Shown here in pieces: positions 1 through 9,650 of a stretch of DNA of 64,000 nt. The notes beneath the pieces are model-generated. The model worked only from the letters and a program-made list of their open reading frames with translations, ran no database searches and was not told the origin of the DNA. The number at the start of each line of letters is the position of its first letter. Position 1 is the first letter of the stretch. Where the stretch lies: contig BLAL01000234.1 in assembly GCA_015698045.1 (NCBI GenBank), positions 62,001 through 126,000 of the forward strand, in the 5' to 3' direction. The translations under genes and the position numbers were made by a program. Source of the DNA: Rhizophagus clarus. Lineage: Eukaryota; Glomeromycota; Glomeromycetes; Glomerales; Glomeraceae.

Positions 1-1665
1 GAATTAAAGTAGGGCTACCTTAATAATTCTGTTCACCTAACAAGATTGTTAGAAACGTAATAGTTTCTTTCATTTTTTGATTTACAATTACGCCATTTCA
101 CAGCATCCTTGCAGAACTCTTCTAAATCTCTAGTTTTAAACCATTCAGCCATATCATCAAAACCACTAAAATTGCCATTATTAGCTCGTTTATAATACCG
201 ATGGCAAGCTGCTAACGCAGATATATGTTTACACAATTTTCTCGCTACAGGAATATCACTACTGCAACAGATAATTGCCATTCAGATTGTTTTGCCAGTT
301 GGATTATTTGGCATTTTTATATTAACGTCTGTTCAAAATTTGAGTAATTCTGTTACAATTGGCGACAAAAAATGATTTATGTTATCTGCTTGTACTTCAT
401 GCGGTCCTGAAAGTAGCCTTAATATTAGCATATTCTCCTGTCTAAATCAAATTTCATGAGAAAGATTGCATATTACCCCATAAATTACTCCCGTGCTATA
501 TATTGTTTGATCAAAAGGTTGAAACCAATCAAGATTAATCATTATTCCTAGATTGGAATCTGCAAGTTCAGGTGTAAAAAATAGGGTATCATTTGACGTA
601 AATGTTTTCCAAATCTCTTCATCATAAATATCTGCTAATATATCTCTGTTAATATAACGATTTGCCCATTTGGCTAAATTCTGTTCAAAATTAGGTCATT
701 GATACATAGTAAAAATTTGGTTTTTTAAATCTGGCATAGGAAATATCATTCGAGAACGCTTTATATAACCATTATTTACTGGAATGTTCATTAGCAATTC
801 CTCTCCACAAGCCTCTTGATATTTTTTTATTGGATGTTTAAGAAATTCAATATGACTGCATTTGAATCCTTATGACACTTCTGATGTTGCTTATTTAAGT
901 TGTCCTAAAATTTCTTTGATTTTATATAAATTGTTACATTTTGGGCACATAGCATATGTTTTTGTTGCCTTTTCAATATGCAACAATTTCTTTGCAAGGT
1001 AAGATGAGGATAGAAAATCTGCAAATCTTTTTGAATCGGCATCTTTCAATACTTGGCTAAAGAATCCAATCAAGGAAGATATAGCAACCTCAAATAGGCG
1101 AAATCTTGATTGATACTTAAATATTCAAATTAGTATCTAAGATTCAGAAAATTTCACATTTGTATTAGAACACATAAAATCTTCATTATCCCAAAAATCA
1201 TCTAATTAAGGCACAGTGAATCATTCATCGTTAGAAGTTTCGTCAACATCATCATCCGAATCTTCACTTTGATCATTATCAATCGGTGAGCTAGGTTCAG
1301 TATCTTCATTAGATGATAAATCAAGTTCACAGATCAGTTTGTCATCTGCTACCAATTTTACCACTTTAAATTTCTCTTTTCTTTCTCGTTTAGCTGGAAG
1401 GTGAATTGACTTTTGTGATTCAGACGAACTTGATGATTCCAATGAACTTGAAGTTTCATCATCATCATTATCGTCTTTATTGTCTACTCGAGTTTGCTTT
1501 GATACTGGTTCACTGGCTTCAGTAGAACTAAATGAATGATTCATTTGTTTGTCTTCAGCCTCGTGTTTCAATTTTGTTCTCGCATTTACTAACTTTTTTT
1601 TACACTCATCATAATAACACAGAACTATTTTTTTAGTCTTGGTTGCTGGTTGTGATATGTTATTA
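1..1665 (-). pseudogene. Tnp2-like (CACTA) transposase relic, cut by window edge
   Basis: Degraded relative of the intact transposase at 29164-32302, on the same strand. Landmarks are collinear: an N-terminal C-x6-C-x5-VxxRTxxxH motif near 1560-1620, an acidic serine-rich stretch (1221-1570), a CxxC zinc-ribbon-like piece (891-1073), the block reading LDWFQPF near 510-540, SGPHEV near 400, and SSDIPVARKL near 240-265. The frame is broken by stops and shifts: near position 30 the VRW of the intact copy reads VR-stop (TGG to TGA), and a TAG follows a few codons later. The part with the DPMH motif would lie left of the window. Transcription would diverge from the gene at 2287. Clearly non-functional; family assignment is firm because of the in-window paralogue. 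Confidence 0.9.
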
Positions 1666-2286
1666 TCAATTGCAATATATCAATTTCTTATTCAAGAATC
1701 GATATTTTTATATAAATAATAATCAATTTAATAATTTCCCATTGTATTACATCAGAATTCATTAAAATTCTTTAAATATGATCAATTAATTTTATTATAC
1801 AATTTTTAATCATACATACTATGTTGGAATTGATGATAATTTTTTTAATGCCGTATGAAACGAGCCAATTAAATTTAAACAATCGGTATAAAATTTGTTA
1901 TAGTAGTATTAGTTCAATCATTTGGATTTATTAAGTAAAAATTAGTATATTATTAGCTTAACCATTCAGATTTACTAAGATTTAAGTAAAATTTGGTATA
2001 GTATTAGCTTAATCATTTGGATTTACTAAGATTTAAGTAAAAATTGGTATAGTATTAGTTTAATCATTCGGATTTATTATAACTTAAGTAAAAATTGGTA
2101 TAGTATTAGCTTAATTATTCAGATTTATTATAACTTAAGTAAAAAATTGGTATAGTATTAGCTTTATCATTCGGATTATGTAAAAATAATAGTCTAAATA
2201 ATCACACAAAATTAAACTGATCAAAAAATAGACATAAAAAGGGTCTTTTTGAAAAAATTCTTTTTTAGTTAATTTCTTCAATTATT
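1666..2286. repeat. Intergenic with 51-bp minisatellite
   Basis: Between the divergent Tnp2 relic and its partner gene lie six head-to-tail copies of a 51-bp unit (about 1895-2180), spaced 44, 51, 51, 51 and 52 bp apart. Each unit carries GTATTAGCTTAATCATT followed by GGATTTA and TTAAGTAAAAATTGGTATA. A TATA-like ATAAAAAG sits near 2234, about 50 bp before the ATG at 2287. The intact element has a different repeat set in the same divergent promoter position (32384-32525). Confidence 0.75.
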
Positions 2287-2384
2287 ATGATCCAAAATTC
2301 TAAAAATGATAAATCTGATAAATCAGTAAGTCGTATCAGAAGCAGTTGCAACATAAATCGTTCTGAAGAAAGGAGTATGACGCA

Positions 2385-2775
2385 AGGGCAAAGTAAAGAA
2401 AGAAGTAGGATGAGAGGAAGTAATAAAGAAAGAAGAAGGATGAGAGGGCGCAGTAAAGAAAGAAGTAGAACGAGAAGGCATAGTAAAAAAAGAAGTAGAA
2501 CAAGAGAACGTAGTGAAGAAAGAAGTAGAATGAGAGGGCATAGTAAAGAAAGAAATAAAACGAGTGGACGTAGTAAAGAAAGAAGTAGGATGAGAAAGCG
2601 TAGTAAAGAAAGAAGAAGGACAAGAGGGCGCAGTAAAGAAAGAAGTAAGACGAGAGGGCACAGTAAAGAAAGAAGTAAGACACAAGGGCATAGTAAAGAA
2701 AGAAGTAAGACACAAGGGCGTAGTAAAGATAGAAGTAGGATGAGAAGGCATAGTAAAGAAAGAAGTAGGACAGAA
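2385..2775 (+). repeat. 30-bp coding minisatellite
   Basis: About 13 tandem copies of a 30-bp unit (AGTAAAGAAAGAAGTAGGAT plus ten more bases) encoding an Arg/Ser/Lys decapeptide, as in SR-like proteins. The reading frame is kept because 30 is a multiple of three. It forms most of exon 1 of the partner-gene copy at 2287. Confidence 0.9.
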
Positions 2776-2879
2776 GATCCATTCAGATTGGTTCTATCGC
2801 CTGAATTGAGACAGGAGTACGAAATTGGTAAGTTTTATTTCAATCGGCTACATTCCGTATATATGATAATCCAATTTGA

Positions 2880-3070
2880 AAACTTTTAATTCAAAACTAA
2901 CTATTTAACTTTTTATTATTGTTTGATAACTGAACGAACTAACTTTTTATTATTGTTTGATAACGAACTAACTACTTTTTATTGTTATTTAATAACAAAC
3001 TAACTTTTTTATTATTATTTAATAATGAACTAACTACTTTTTTATTGTTATTTGATAACGAACTAACTAT
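2880..3070 (+). repeat. About 32-bp tandem repeat inside an intron
   Basis: Five copies of a unit containing GAACTAACTACTTTTTATTG and GTTATTTGATAAC, spaced 30-34 bp. They lie inside the proposed first intron (2828-3186, GTAAGT to TGCTAG) of the partner-gene copy and inflate it to 359 nt, far longer than other introns here. Each unit carries a CTAAC that could act as a branch point. Confidence 0.7.
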
Positions 3071-4814
3071 TTAACTACTTAAATGTCTATTTTAGTACTG
3101 ATTTGAAATTATTTAACAAACTAACAAATAATTCTTCATTTATGAAAAATTATCTAATGATAGCCATCGATATTCATATTTGCTAGAATGTTTGAAGCAT
3201 TACGATGAAAGTAAACAATCATCAAAGATATTAGAATCTGATACCGAATGTCACGTTATTGCTAGTTCATCATCATCTATTAAATCTTCCAACAAACCTG
3301 CCATGATCATTTCTTCTGATGATGGAAGTGGTGAAGAAGAATTTCAACCGAAAAAGAATAATAAAAAGAAATTCAAGATTTCTAAGAATTCTGACGATGA
3401 GGATGATAAAGAAGAGCTTCAACCGAAAAAGAATAGTAAAAAGAAATCCAAGATTTTTAGGAATTCTGACAATAGAAATAATAATGAAGAACTTCAACTA
3501 AAAAAGGATGGTAAAAAGAAATCTAAGCCTAAGTCTAAGAATTCTGATGATGAGAATGATGAAGAAGAGCTTCAACCAAAAAAAGATGGTAAAAAGAAGT
3601 TTAAAAGTCTAAGAATTCTGACGATGAGGATGACGAAGAAGAATTTCAACCGAAAAAAGATGGTAAAAAGAAATCTAAAAAGTCTAAGAAAAAGCAAAAA
3701 AAATGATAATGATTGACTTCTTGTTCAAGTGCAAGTTTGGAAAGAACTGGCAAATCGACAATCATTCATAATTCAGATGCTCTTAGAAAAGTAACTTATT
3801 ATCATTTGGTAGATTTACCAAAAGATATAAAAGAAAATTTGCGCGTAAGTAAATTGTTTAATTCTAAATTTTATTTTAATACATAACAGCTAACGCGAAT
3901 AAATATTTATTAGCGAAAAGTAAAATGGAATACCAAACGAATACCTCTAAACAGCCAACTCAATATTAATATAACTTTCAAATTGCAAAAGGATTTGGTA
4001 ACAAAAATGATCATTCCTGTCTTATTCAAAGTATTAGATACTAAGGCGTATCCGATTAGTGAAAATATGCTATATGAAATAATCCACCAACGTCACCGCC
4101 ATCAGAGAGAAGATTTATTGAATAAAAATAAAGCCGAATATGAGCAAACTAAAGAAATAAGAAGAAAGCATGCAAATTCTCGCAGAAGCGAGGTAATATT
4201 ATTGTTATATTAATTGAGTTTGTTTATAAAATATTTAGCTAATTAACATTAAAATTATGAGGATAGAAATGATCAAGACGAGCGAACATGATCACCCATT
4301 TGCAACTATTAGATGATCTAGTTATTTCAAAGTTAAAGAAATCAGAGATCAATCCCATTGTGATGGAAAACGTGTATTACAGCCCAAAGGAATCTGAAGT
4401 TGATCCAAATGGTGATTCAAATGAAACTTGTATCATAATACAAGATATTGAGTGGAGAAGTGATTGCGTAAGTAAATAATTTGTCATAAATTATACATGA
4501 CATTAATTAATGTGGTAAACTGGTTGTATGTTTTTAGTTGCGGATGGTTTTAAGAGACTATCTGGACGTACTATTTTATCAATAAATAATAGATAAGAGA
4601 AGACAAAAGAGAGTTTTTGACAACTCTCGTTATGCTTCAGATGAAGATACTGCTCCCTTGAATGCACCTCATCTGGATACAACAGATCAATATTATCGAT
4701 TGTAACCAGGGTAGTAGAGAATTATAAAGACAATGTCAACGATCCAGTTAATACCAGATACTATTCAAGCAGAAAGAAATCAAGATCTACTGAAGAAGCT
4801 GAAGATGCAGAATA

Positions 4815-5494
4815 AAATAGATTAGAATATTGATATTACTAGATAGTATACATAAAATATTTAGAGTATTAATTTTGTAGCATATAAAATAATTTCATAT
4901 TTTGCGATTACGCATTAATTTTCCATATACAATTATTGAATAAAATTAATAAAATTAATTGTGTGTATACAAATCGGTTATAATAAAATTGACAAATTAT
5001 ATAGTAATTAGGAATCAATTGAAAGTCTATACAATATTTTTTTTGCAATTGGACATAACCTATTGATTACATTTTGGTGAATCATACATATAAATTGTTA
5101 CAATTAGTAAAAATGACATCAATCGATAAGCTTTCAGATAAGAAAAATAGATATCAATAGGTCAATTCAATCAAGTAAATTAAAAAAAACTGGATAGCAA
5201 TAGGCCAATTCTATTGATATTCAGTTGCAAATGAATAGGTACCCTATTGATATCTTATTGATAACCTATATATACCGATTTATGCCATTTTAAAGTTACC
5301 AATCGGATACCCTGATAAAATAAATTAAAAAAAATTGGGAACCATCTAGGCCCCTATAGGATAGCCTAAATGATTCCCGATTTGGCAGCCTTCGACCTAT
5401 GCAAATTATTGAATGATCAGTATATGACAGATACTTTTGATCAAGCACTATATATTAATTAACTTAATCTTTTAAAAAATATTTTTTTTATTTA
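4815..5494. other. No gene; TATTGATA-type repeats, possible CACTA subterminal region
   Basis: No coding signal. Between about 5130 and 5330 the short motif GATATCAATAGG and its complement CCTATTGATATC recur about eight times in both orientations. This is where the right subterminal repeats of the element made of the 1-1665 relic and the 2287 gene would be expected, but no CACTG-type terminus was found, so the assignment is tentative. Confidence 0.4.
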
Positions 5495-8400
5495 TAATAT
5501 CATCAGGAAAAATTTTGGTTTGCAGATCTGCGCAATTCTACGGAGTACATTTCTATGCAGATCTGAAAACATGCCAATGTGCAGCACTGAAAAATTTCAT
5601 AAATTTCTGCGTAAATCTGCAAACACAAAAAAAAACTGCGAAATTTTTCAAAAATAAATCTGCGAAATTTTTCAAAAGTACTAATGCAAATTTACAGTTA
5701 AGCAGTGTTTTAACTTTAATATTAACTAATATCAATTTATTAATTAAAGATATTTACAAATTTAAAAGTACATATACTAAACTATCCTATTTTGCTAACT
5801 AAATGCATTAATTAAAAGTCTCTTTTCTTTTCTTTACAGACTGTCAAATTATGTTGTTATTAATGGTTTGGATATTATTCCAGTTGGTTCGATTCCAACA
5901 AATAACAAAATACAAAAAAAATTCATATTAGTCAAAGTTTCGTTAATGTTTCATTTTAAAAAAATTAAAATCTTAATTTTATTCGAAGTTAAATACCTTT
6001 GAAATCTTTCAGAAAACATCCAGAAAGCCACAAGTCTACAAAATAAAAGATGAAATATTAGTTAGCATTTTGTTTAAAAAAAAATAAATAAAATTTTTGA
6101 AGGTATTTATTTTATTTACCTTTGAAATTACGTCCATGAGGCACTATAAAGCCACAAACCTACGCAAAAGGACATAAAACGAAATGTTAGTTGATATCTC
6201 GTTTAAACAAAAACAAAATAAAAAATAAAAGAATTTCAAAGGTTACCTCTGAAATTTTATCCATTAGACGTTCAGGAAGTCTTGGACCTAAAAAATAAAA
6301 GAAAATTGAAATGTTAATCAACGTTTCATTAAAAAAAATTATTAAAATAAAAAATTCGAAAAGAAACTATTTACCTTTGAAATTACGTTCGAAAGCTGAA
6401 TCTATTAAAAAAAACATTAACATTAGTTAACGTTTTGTTTAAAACCCAAAAAAAATCAAGGGTTATTCACCTTCGAAATTCAGCCCAGTGGTATTCGGAA
6501 GCAATAAATCTGAAAAATCAAACAAAAACATTAGTAAATGTTTTGTTAAAAAAAAATTAATAATTTTGAAGCTTACCTTCAAAATTTCGTCTATGATGCG
6601 TCCAGAAAGCTGTGGACCTATAAAATTAAAAATGAAATGTTAGTTAATGTTTCGTTCAAAAAAAAAGAAAAAAAAATTAAAATTTAATTTTTTTGAAGGT
6701 AAATACCTTCAAAATTACGCGTTATTACGTTCAGAAGGCATCTGGAAACTGCAAATCTAAAAAATAAAAAATGAAAGGTTAGTTAAATATTAACAAAACA
6801 ATAAAATCGAAATGTTAACGTTAATGTTTCATTCAAAAAAAAAATTGAATTTCAAATTTTTTCAAAGATAAAATACCTTTGAAATCCTATATTCACCCGG
6901 AAAGTATCTGGGAAACTGCCAAACTACAAAAAGAAAGCCAGAACGTTAGTAACGTTTTGTTACGAAAAAAAAAATAAATAAAATTTTAAAGAAACTTCAA
7001 AAAATACCTTTAAAGTTCTGTAACATTTCAGGCCTATAAAAAAATGCAATGTTAGCAAATGTCTCGTTAAAAGGAAAATTAAAAACAAATTTTGAAATTC
7101 TACCTTCGATATTTCTTCTAGGAATCCATCCGCGGACTACAAAAAAAAGATAAAAAAAAAGATAAATAAAAAAAGTTAATAAACGTTCATTAAATAAAAA
7201 ACCAAAAAAAAAATTAGAATTCGAAGGTTTACCTTTGAAACGGGGTCAAAAACACTGGCTTCCTAAACTAAAAAAAAATAAAATAAAAAAACGTTAGTAA
7301 CATTCATTCAATAAAAATAAAAATTAAAAAAAATCGAAGGCTTACCTTTGAATAGAGTCTGCCTTCGAAATTGAACATCTGCTTGACCTAAATAAAAATA
7401 AAAATGTTTGAACATTAGCAACGTTCATTATATAAAAATAATAACTGAAAATAAAAAAAAATTATTTTGAAGTTTTTATTTTACCTTTAAAATATCCGGT
7501 CTGCTTCGAAATGGAGTTTCAGACCTACAAAAGTAAGAACAAATATTAGTCAATGTTTGTTAAACAAGATAATAAAAATAAAAGATAATTTCAAAGTTTT
7601 TAACCTTTGAAATACCCTGGTCTGCTTCAAATTGGAGTTCCAGACCTACAAAAATAAGAACAAACATTAGTTAACATTTGTTAAACAAGATAATAAAAAA
7701 AAAATAACTTTCAAAAGTTATACACTTATACCTTCGAATGAAATGCGTGACTGCAAGTTTCTTGGTGAGCAGCTATTCGTATTGTGGTATTGGTGGGCAG
7801 AATGCGAGTTTTTTACATTTTTTGACAGTTAAACATTATATGACGAGTGCTATTAGTTTTGGATCTATAAAAGGTAAAAACAAATAGTTAGTCAACGTTT
7901 GTTAAATAAAATTTATAAAAATTAAACTTTTTTTCGAAGTTACCTTTGAAATGGTGTATACTTTCATCGTTCTGCACTTAAAAAAAAAGAAATTTTTTTT
8001 CTGAAGGATATACACTAGTCAAATGATATGTGTTACCTTCAAAATTTGGTGTTTTCTGGTATTCATTATTAACGTTCATTTAAATTAAAAAAAAAAATTT
8101 TTTTTCAATAATCCAAAACCTGTACCTTCGTTCTGAACTTAAAAATAAATGAACATTAGTTAATGGTCGTTAAATAAAATAAAAGAAAAAGGCTTTTTTT
8201 TGAAGAAAAATCTTTAAAACCTTTAATTCAAGTTCAATTAGACCGTTAATTTGAATTCTAACGAAACGAATGAATGGTCCATAGAATCGGTTTAAATCCC
8301 TATCATAGCTTATATAGATGATATTATTTTTATGGATTTAAGAGAATGCCAGACGTTAATGGTAATGTTCATTAAATGAAACATTCTTTAACACTTAAAG

Positions 8401-8856
8401 TCTGACAAGCTTCAAAAAAATATTAAATTATTTCTGTAAAAGGGGTTATAAAATTATTTCTTTGAAAAGTATCGTAAAAAATGTATTTCTTCAAAGTATA
8501 AAAAACTATTTCTTTAAGATAGTTTAAGTGTTAAAGTTAAGTTCAAATTTAAAAGAAAGTTTATGTAAGTTTATCAAATTAAAGAAGAAAAGTGAAAATC
8601 AGTTTATATAAAGTTTATCAAATTAAAGAAGAAAATTGTGAAAATCTTTAAAGATTTTTGCACGAAGTGTTTTTAAAAATCTGCAATTTTGGAGATTATC
8701 ACAGATTTTTCATAAAAAAATCTTCAAAAAAAATAAAAAACTAATTTTTGTAGTATTGTGCAGATTCTTATCAAAATTGCATAAAAAAAAACGGCAATCT
8801 GCTAAAATCACAGATCACCACAGATCTGAACTGATATAACTTTCCCGATGATATTA
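5495..8856. mobile_element. Candidate inverted-repeat element carrying an exon-intron array
   Basis: The two ends are imperfect inverted repeats: TAATATCATCAGGAAA at 5495 against TAATATCATCGGGAAA read on the minus strand from 8856, followed on both sides by several AGATCTG/GCAGAT motifs. I could not find a convincing target-site duplication, so superfamily is unknown. No transposase is present. The interior is dominated by the minus-strand array at 5990-8140; 8520-8650 holds two copies of a unit containing AAGTTTATCAAATTAAAGAA. It may be a non-autonomous transposon or a decayed multi-exon gene flanked by repeats. Confidence 0.5.
5990..8140 (-). repeat. Tandem array of exon-intron units (15 or more) on the minus strand
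   Basis: Read on the minus strand, a unit of about 80-140 bp repeats: an exon-like core ending in TTTCAAAG, a GTAAAT/GTAAGC-type donor, a poly-T stretch, a CTAAC branch-point motif (GTTAACTAACATT), then TTTTGTAG. Plus-strand coordinates of the cores: 5997-6035, 6120-6159, 6247-6287, 6375-6401, 6471-6509, 6577-6617, 6707-6756, 6877-6923, 7008-7033, 7104-7136, 7233-7262, 7346-7387, 7485-7524, 7605-7645, 7732-7864. Neighbouring cores are related to one another (for example CTTTCTGGA, and CTCCA near GAAGCAGACC), so exon and intron were amplified together. Lengths are not all multiples of three. Splicing the rightmost six cores by hand gives close to 90 open codons before a TGA in the core at 7008. 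Nothing recognisable is encoded. Confidence 0.7.
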
Positions 8857-9061
8857 ATTAAAAAATTAAATTTTTAATGATTTGTAATTTATATATTTTT
8901 TTTTATTTTATTTAATAAGTTATATAAATATACTAAAAAAAACTAATACTTTTAATAAATTTTTTACAAAATTTTAATTTAATTAAAAAAAAATAATTTA
9001 AAAATTTTTAAAAAATTTTTAAAATAACAATAATTCTTTAAAGAAAAAATGTTAATTTATA
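8857..9061. other. AT-rich spacer, nothing seen
   Basis: About 200 bp of A/T runs between two elements; no gene, no repeat of note. Confidence 0.6.
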
Positions 9062-9309
9062 CGGGGGTGTCTGTACACATATCACATGATTGATATGAAA
9101 ATTTCCTTTTTTGGAAAGATAAATTTATTAACGGTCACGTCCATGCGATTTGTTTATGTCATAGTGATCTATTCGTTACGTCATAATAATCCAATTATCC
9201 TTTATTTTCCTATTCACTTTTTCTTTCTTATTTTTGTTTCTTTACTATAAATTGTAAGCCTTTGAATATATTTGATATGAATCAAGCAGAATCATTAAAT
9301 ATAATCAAG

Positions 9310-9650
9310 ATGCATGAAACAGAACAAAGAAACGTTAGTGATAACGAATGATGCGAAGCTTTGACTTCATTAAGAACTTCGAAAACTTACGTATATATTA
9401 TCTCAAGTTTTCTGTTTTATTATACTGTATATTACCTGCCGTGTTGTTATGAATTAAAGAGAATTGCATAACAGGTTCATGAAACTAACCTATCAACCGT
9501 CGATAATGATTCTGATACTTCGAGAACTTATATATATATTTCCTTAAGTTCTTATACGTTTCCACAATCCTGCTGTGTTGTAATCAATTAAAGAAAATCT
9601 ACATAATAGATTCATGAAACCAACCAACATTCAATCGATGATAATGAGTC
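9310..9650 (+). repeat. Triplicated 5' segment of the MULE gene
   Basis: Three related segments begin with CATGAAAC at about 9313, 9478 and 9614 and run on into GATAA-GA-T-GA and, in the first two, a CTTCGA-AACTTA stretch. Each encodes a peptide of the form HETxxxxxxxDNxS. Only the third is continuous with the transposase frame; the first has an ATG upstream. This looks like a local duplication of the first exon. Confidence 0.6.

Larger units (their letters stand above)
2287..4814 (+). pseudogene. Degraded copy of CACTA partner gene (paralogue of 32624-33810)
   Basis: Five exons can be traced: 2287-2827, 3187-3844, 3914-4192, 4262-4467 and 4538 to about 4814. Exon 1 encodes a basic/Ser array of about 13 decapeptides (KERSRTRGRS type). 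Exon 2 encodes alternating KKxxKKKSK and SDDExDEEE blocks. Exon 3 (279 nt) matches exon 2 of the gene at 32624, also 279 nt: both read [IL]P-x-L[FY]K[VL] and end in a basic RR/KK-rich tail. Exon 4 contains YYSPKESE and ends in WRSDC, like YHSEEWEE and WWRSSA in the other copy; the last exon reads LRxxLRDYLD and NAPHLD. Lesions: a frame slip near 3605, stops near 3704-3713, a shift near 4285, and an in-frame TAA near 4587. Function unknown; proposed accessory protein of the Tnp2 element. Exon 1 joins exon 2 in phase through a TGCTAG acceptor. Confidence 0.75.

Noticed and set aside
2323..2782. Two long minus-strand frames rich in Phe/Ser/Tyr
   Set aside because: They are the antisense of the 30-bp coding minisatellite; a repeat with a period of three keeps all frames open.
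4815..5494. Right terminus of the left CACTA-like relic
   Set aside because: Repeated GATATCAATAGG words fit a subterminal region, but no CACTG/CAGTG end was found.
5515..5802. 95-codon plus-strand frame
   Set aside because: Composed of subterminal GCAGATCTG/CTGCGAAATTTTTC repeats; no coding character.
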